Positions 5,455 to 7,466 of a stretch of 7,466 nucleotides of DNA are shown here, in pieces. A program made the translations under genes and the position numbers. This DNA comes from Desulfosporosinus sp. (lineage in GTDB: Bacteria; Bacillota; Desulfitobacteriia; Desulfitobacteriales; Desulfitobacteriaceae), in assembly GCA_003132105.1 (NCBI GenBank), contig PKWS01000386.1, forward strand, positions 1 through 7,466, in the 5' to 3' direction. The notes beneath the pieces were generated by a model that saw only the letters and a list, made by a program, of their open reading frames with translations, had not been told where the DNA came from and made no database searches. Every line of letters starts with the position of its first letter. Position 1 is the first letter of the stretch.

Positions 5455-6861
5455 CTAATCAGACATTAAACTATACTTTCTTAATTTACGATACAGAACC
5501 GATTTATTTAAACCCAGAATTTTAGCGCTTTGAGCCTTGTTATTGTTGGTTTTCTGTAAAACACGCCGGATGGTTTCCTCTTCTATTTTCCCTACCGCTT
5601 CACCTAGGTTATCAACGCTCTCTTTGCCACCGGGCTCGATGCTTGGCGCCGGTTCCACCACCATTCTCGATAACGAAGGAAAATCCTCAGGACTAAGACA
5701 AGAATCTTGATTCATGTCTGCCAAATTAATGGCTCTCTCCAATAAATTTTCCAACTCCCGTACATTACCCGGCCACTCATATCTCCCAAGAAGCTGTAAT
5801 GCTTCTGGGGATACTTTCTTCACCTGGGTATTTAAACGCTGGTTCAGTTTAGGCAAGAGATAGTTGATCAATAGATAAATATCCTGCCGTCGTTCACGCA
5901 GTGATGGAACATTTAGAGTTACCACATTCAAGCGATAATAGAGATCCTCTCTAAATTTACCTTTTTTCATCATATCTTCTAAATTACGGTTGGTGGCTGC
6001 TATAACTTGAACATCCACCCGAATGGGTTTGGTCCCTCCCACCCGCTCAACTTCACGCTCCTGCAAAACTATGAGCAATTTGGCTTGCATTGCCGGAGGC
6101 ATATCCCCAATTTCGTCCAAAAATATTGTCCCATGGTCGGCCATTTCAAATTTGCCTGGTTTTCCTCCCTTGCGCGCTCCGGTAAAGCCACCCTCTTCAT
6201 AGCCAAATAACTCTGATTCCAAAAGATTATCAGGCAACGCAGCGCAGTTCACCCTGACAAATGGACGATCCGTCCGCGGACTGGCCTGGTGAATGGCATT
6301 GGCGAAAAGCTCCTTGCCAGTGCCGCTTTCCCCCATTATAAGAACAGTAGATCCGGTATTCGAAGCTCGCTGGGCTATGGATTTGACATTGCGCAGGTTT
6401 GCATCCTCACCCACAATATTATCAAAGCAATATCTGGAACTGTATATACTGCTGACCACATCCTTATAAACGTTCAGTTCTCTTTCTAAATCTTTCAGCT
6501 GCTTAGCAAGAATCTTCACCCCCGCAGCACCCAAAACTAGGCTTTGTCCCATCGCTCCAATCATTTTTCCATCTTTATATAAAGGCATACGAAAGACAAT
6601 GGTATCATGGCCGTTTACCAGCCAATGTTCAGCCAGATGTACCTCTCTGGTTCTCAATACCTCCGGGAGCCGAGAGTGAGGCGTAACCTCTAAGATGTGC
6701 TTGTTCAATACATCTTCTTCCTTAAGGCCCAGTATTTCCAGGTAGGTTTTGTTAACTTCATTAATATTGCCCAAGGTATCTACCATAATGATTCCAATGT
6801 GATGATTTTCCATAATTCCATCCAGAATCTCGATATATACCTTGTTTTTCAAGTCTTCCAT
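5455..6861 (-). CDS. Sigma-54-dependent transcriptional activator with PAS sensor
   Basis: This cytoplasmic enhancer-binding protein uses ATP to open RNA polymerase-sigma-54 promoters, most likely the one in front of hbd. Counted from the ATG at 6861 (468 residues): a PAS domain at about 15-115, a charged helical linker at 115-145, the AAA+ domain at about 150-390, and a Fis-type helix-turn-helix at about 424-466 (NKAQSAKILGLNKSVLYRKL). The AAA+ domain has Walker A GESGTGKE (177-184), Walker B FLDEIGD with D249/E250, the sensor I asparagine in ATNRN (N291), arginines R304 and R310 in FREDLYYRLN, and WPGNVREL with R368. Two conserved sites differ: the sigma-54 contact loop GAFTGA reads GGFTGA (224-229), and the usual LLRVLQE reads LLIVLQE (I264). 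The PAS ligand is unknown. It ends with its own terminator. An ATG at 6885 would add 8 residues but lacks a ribosome site. Confidence 0.94.
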   Translation of the reverse strand: MEDLKNKVYIEILDGIMENHHIGIIMVDTLGNINEVNKTYLEILGLKEEDVLNKHILEVTPHSRLPEVLRTREVHLAEHWLVNGHDTIVFRMPLYKDGKMIGAMGQSLVLGAAGVKILAKQLKDLERELNVYKDVVSSIYSSRYCFDNIVGEDANLRNVKSIAQRASNTGSTVLIMGESGTGKELFANAIHQASPRTDRPFVRVNCAALPDNLLESELFGYEEGGFTGARKGGKPGKFEMADHGTIFLDEIGDMPPAMQAKLLIVLQEREVERVGGTKPIRVDVQVIAATNRNLEDMMKKGKFREDLYYRLNVVTLNVPSLRERRQDIYLLINYLLPKLNQRLNTQVKKVSPEALQLLGRYEWPGNVRELENLLERAINLADMNQDSCLSPEDFPSLSRMVVEPAPSIEPGGKESVDNLGEAVGKIEEETIRRVLQKTNNNKAQSAKILGLNKSVLYRKLRKYSLMSD

Positions 6862-6867
6862 CGTCCT

Positions 6868-6875
6868 ACCCCCTT
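6868..6875 (-). promoter_or_regulatory. Ribosome binding site deciding the regulator start
   Basis: AAGGGGGT on the minus strand lies 6-7 nt before the ATG at 6861. The upstream in-frame ATG at 6885 would place this purine run inside the coding sequence and has no such site before it, so 6861 is preferred. Confidence 0.7.
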
Positions 6876-7074
6876 GTGTCTTCATCCGATTCGACCAACA
6901 ATCCCGTAGACAAAACCACTGCGACTTATTTCTATACTATAATTTGACAAAATGTTATGAATTCCTCTATTTCGGTGGTGGAAGCTATCAATCAGGAACA
7001 TCCTTCCGAGGTTAATCACCTTAAACATGAGATCAAAATCTGATACAAGTATGGCAAACTATACAGACATAAGC

Positions 7075-7114
7075 AAAAGAGTCTTTCGTCTTTAAATGGA
7101 CGAAGGACTCTTTT
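7075..7114 (-). terminator. Rho-independent terminator after the right-hand gene
   Basis: AAAAGAGTC-T-TTCGTC (7075-7090) pairs with GACGAA-G-GACTCTTTT (7099-7114) around an 8-nt loop; one position is U-G on the plus strand and A/C on the minus strand. On the minus strand it lies about 55 nt after the stop of the right-hand gene and ends in CTCTTTT. The A-run and T-run at the two ends make it potentially bidirectional. Confidence 0.8.
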
Positions 7115-7169
7115 AACGGTTAGTAACCTATCTCGAAAACTTAATTAAAAGATAATTTGAAGTACTGCC

Positions 7170-7466
7170 TTAATATTCCTTGTCCGTAACAAAATTAAAA
7201 GCATCGTCCTCATACGATAACTCATCCTTGGTAGCCACTTCCAGCTCAAAATTGTTCACGGCTGCCCCTACCGCACCAACAAGCGCTAATAGCCGTAAGC
7301 CTGGCTTTCGCCAAATTGTGTACGCCAGTGCCAAACCCAAAGGAGCTGAGAGGCTTACAATCGTATTTTCATGTCTTTTAAGGCTGATCGTGCTGTGACT
7401 TAAGGTTGCCATCGTAGATTTAACGCCGTCCCATATTCCATGCCCTTGATCGACAAAGTCAAAGCC
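7170..7466 (-). CDS. Unrecognised protein, C-terminal 98 residues (partial, runs off right edge)
   Basis: I do not recognise the family. The frame is open from the right edge to the TAA at 7170-7172; an internal ATG at 7412 exists, but the frame continues upstream without a stop (GFDFVDQGHGIWDGVKST before that ATG), so the real start is most likely outside. Visible features are a polar stretch with SHSTISLKRHENT, then two hydrophobic runs (TIVSLSAPLGLALAYTIW and LRLLALVGAVGAAV) separated by RKPG, then an acidic tail (KDELSYEDD) ending in TDKEY. The hydrophobic pair could be a short helical hairpin in the membrane or a buried helix pair. It is followed by its own terminator, so it is probably not co-transcribed with the regulator. 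No role in butyrate metabolism can be inferred. Confidence 0.7.
   Translation of the reverse strand, partial: GFDFVDQGHGIWDGVKSTMATLSHSTISLKRHENTIVSLSAPLGLALAYTIWRKPGLRLLALVGAVGAAVNNFELEVATKDELSYEDDAFNFVTDKEY

Larger units (their letters stand above)
6862..7169. other. Intergenic region between the regulator and the right-hand gene
   Basis: Apart from the regulator's ribosome site and the terminator at 7075-7114, this 308-bp stretch holds no supported gene. On the minus strand an AT-rich segment around 6925-6960 (with TATAGT-like hexamers) is the likeliest place for the regulator's own promoter, but no good -35 box sits at the right distance. No GG-N10-GC sigma-54 match was noticed. On the plus strand there is a TTGACA at 6944-6949 and a 28-codon open frame (6957-7043) without a ribosome site. 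Confidence 0.5.

Noticed and set aside
6862..6885. Regulator start at the upstream ATG (6885)
   Set aside because: It has no ribosome site and would place the strong AAGGGGGT site inside the coding sequence; the ATG at 6861 is properly spaced from it.
1..7466. tRNA, rRNA, CRISPR arrays, insertion sequences, defence or phage genes
   Set aside because: No cloverleaf, direct-repeat array, transposase motif or phage/defence domain was seen; the window is a metabolic operon with its regulator.

Overview
The window reads as part of a low-to-moderate GC Firmicute chromosome, most likely an anaerobic member of the Clostridia. The gene set resembles butyrate-oxidising or butyrate-producing Syntrophomonadaceae/Peptococcaceae-type bacteria, but the genus cannot be fixed from sequence alone. 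Evidence is the strong AGGAGG-type ribosome sites, the use of TTG and GTG starts, and a sigma-54 regulator next to a complete set of butyrate beta-oxidation genes. Every gene supported here lies on the minus strand, so transcription runs from high to low coordinates.

Layout, in transcription order: (1) the C-terminal part of an unrecognised protein entering from the right edge (7170-7466), closed by a hairpin terminator (7075-7114); (2) a PAS / AAA+ / Fis-HTH sigma-54 activator (5455-6861), followed by a long hairpin terminator (5302-5354); (3) a well-matched sigma-54 promoter (5277-5293) with an inverted repeat about 150 bp upstream, suited to activator binding; (4) hbd, 3-hydroxybutyryl-CoA dehydrogenase (4331-5185); (5) crt, enoyl-CoA hydratase, carrying an internal deletion (3842-4271); (6) an acetyl-CoA hydrolase/transferase-family CoA-transferase split by a +1 frameshift (2475-3819); (7) an acetyl-CoA acetyltransferase (1185-2414); (8) a long-type acyl-CoA dehydrogenase that runs off the left edge (1-1064). 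A hairpin with a U-tract lies between (7) and (8).

Together the five enzymes would make the reversible route butyrate <-> butyryl-CoA <-> crotonyl-CoA <-> 3-hydroxybutyryl-CoA <-> acetoacetyl-CoA <-> 2 acetyl-CoA. The CoA-transferase activates or releases the acid, and the PAS-containing activator probably switches the operon on through RNA polymerase-sigma-54. Electron-transfer flavoprotein genes are not in the window.

This is a known kind of operon rather than a new system. The points worth attention are the two adjacent broken genes (crt has lost roughly 115 internal codons; the CoA-transferase has one extra base at a UUU-C site that could also be read as a +1 recoding site), the regulator's altered GAFTGA loop and missing conserved arginine, and the symmetry element overlapping the sigma-54 promoter. 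Whether the two broken genes are real decay or sequencing/assembly error cannot be decided from this sequence.
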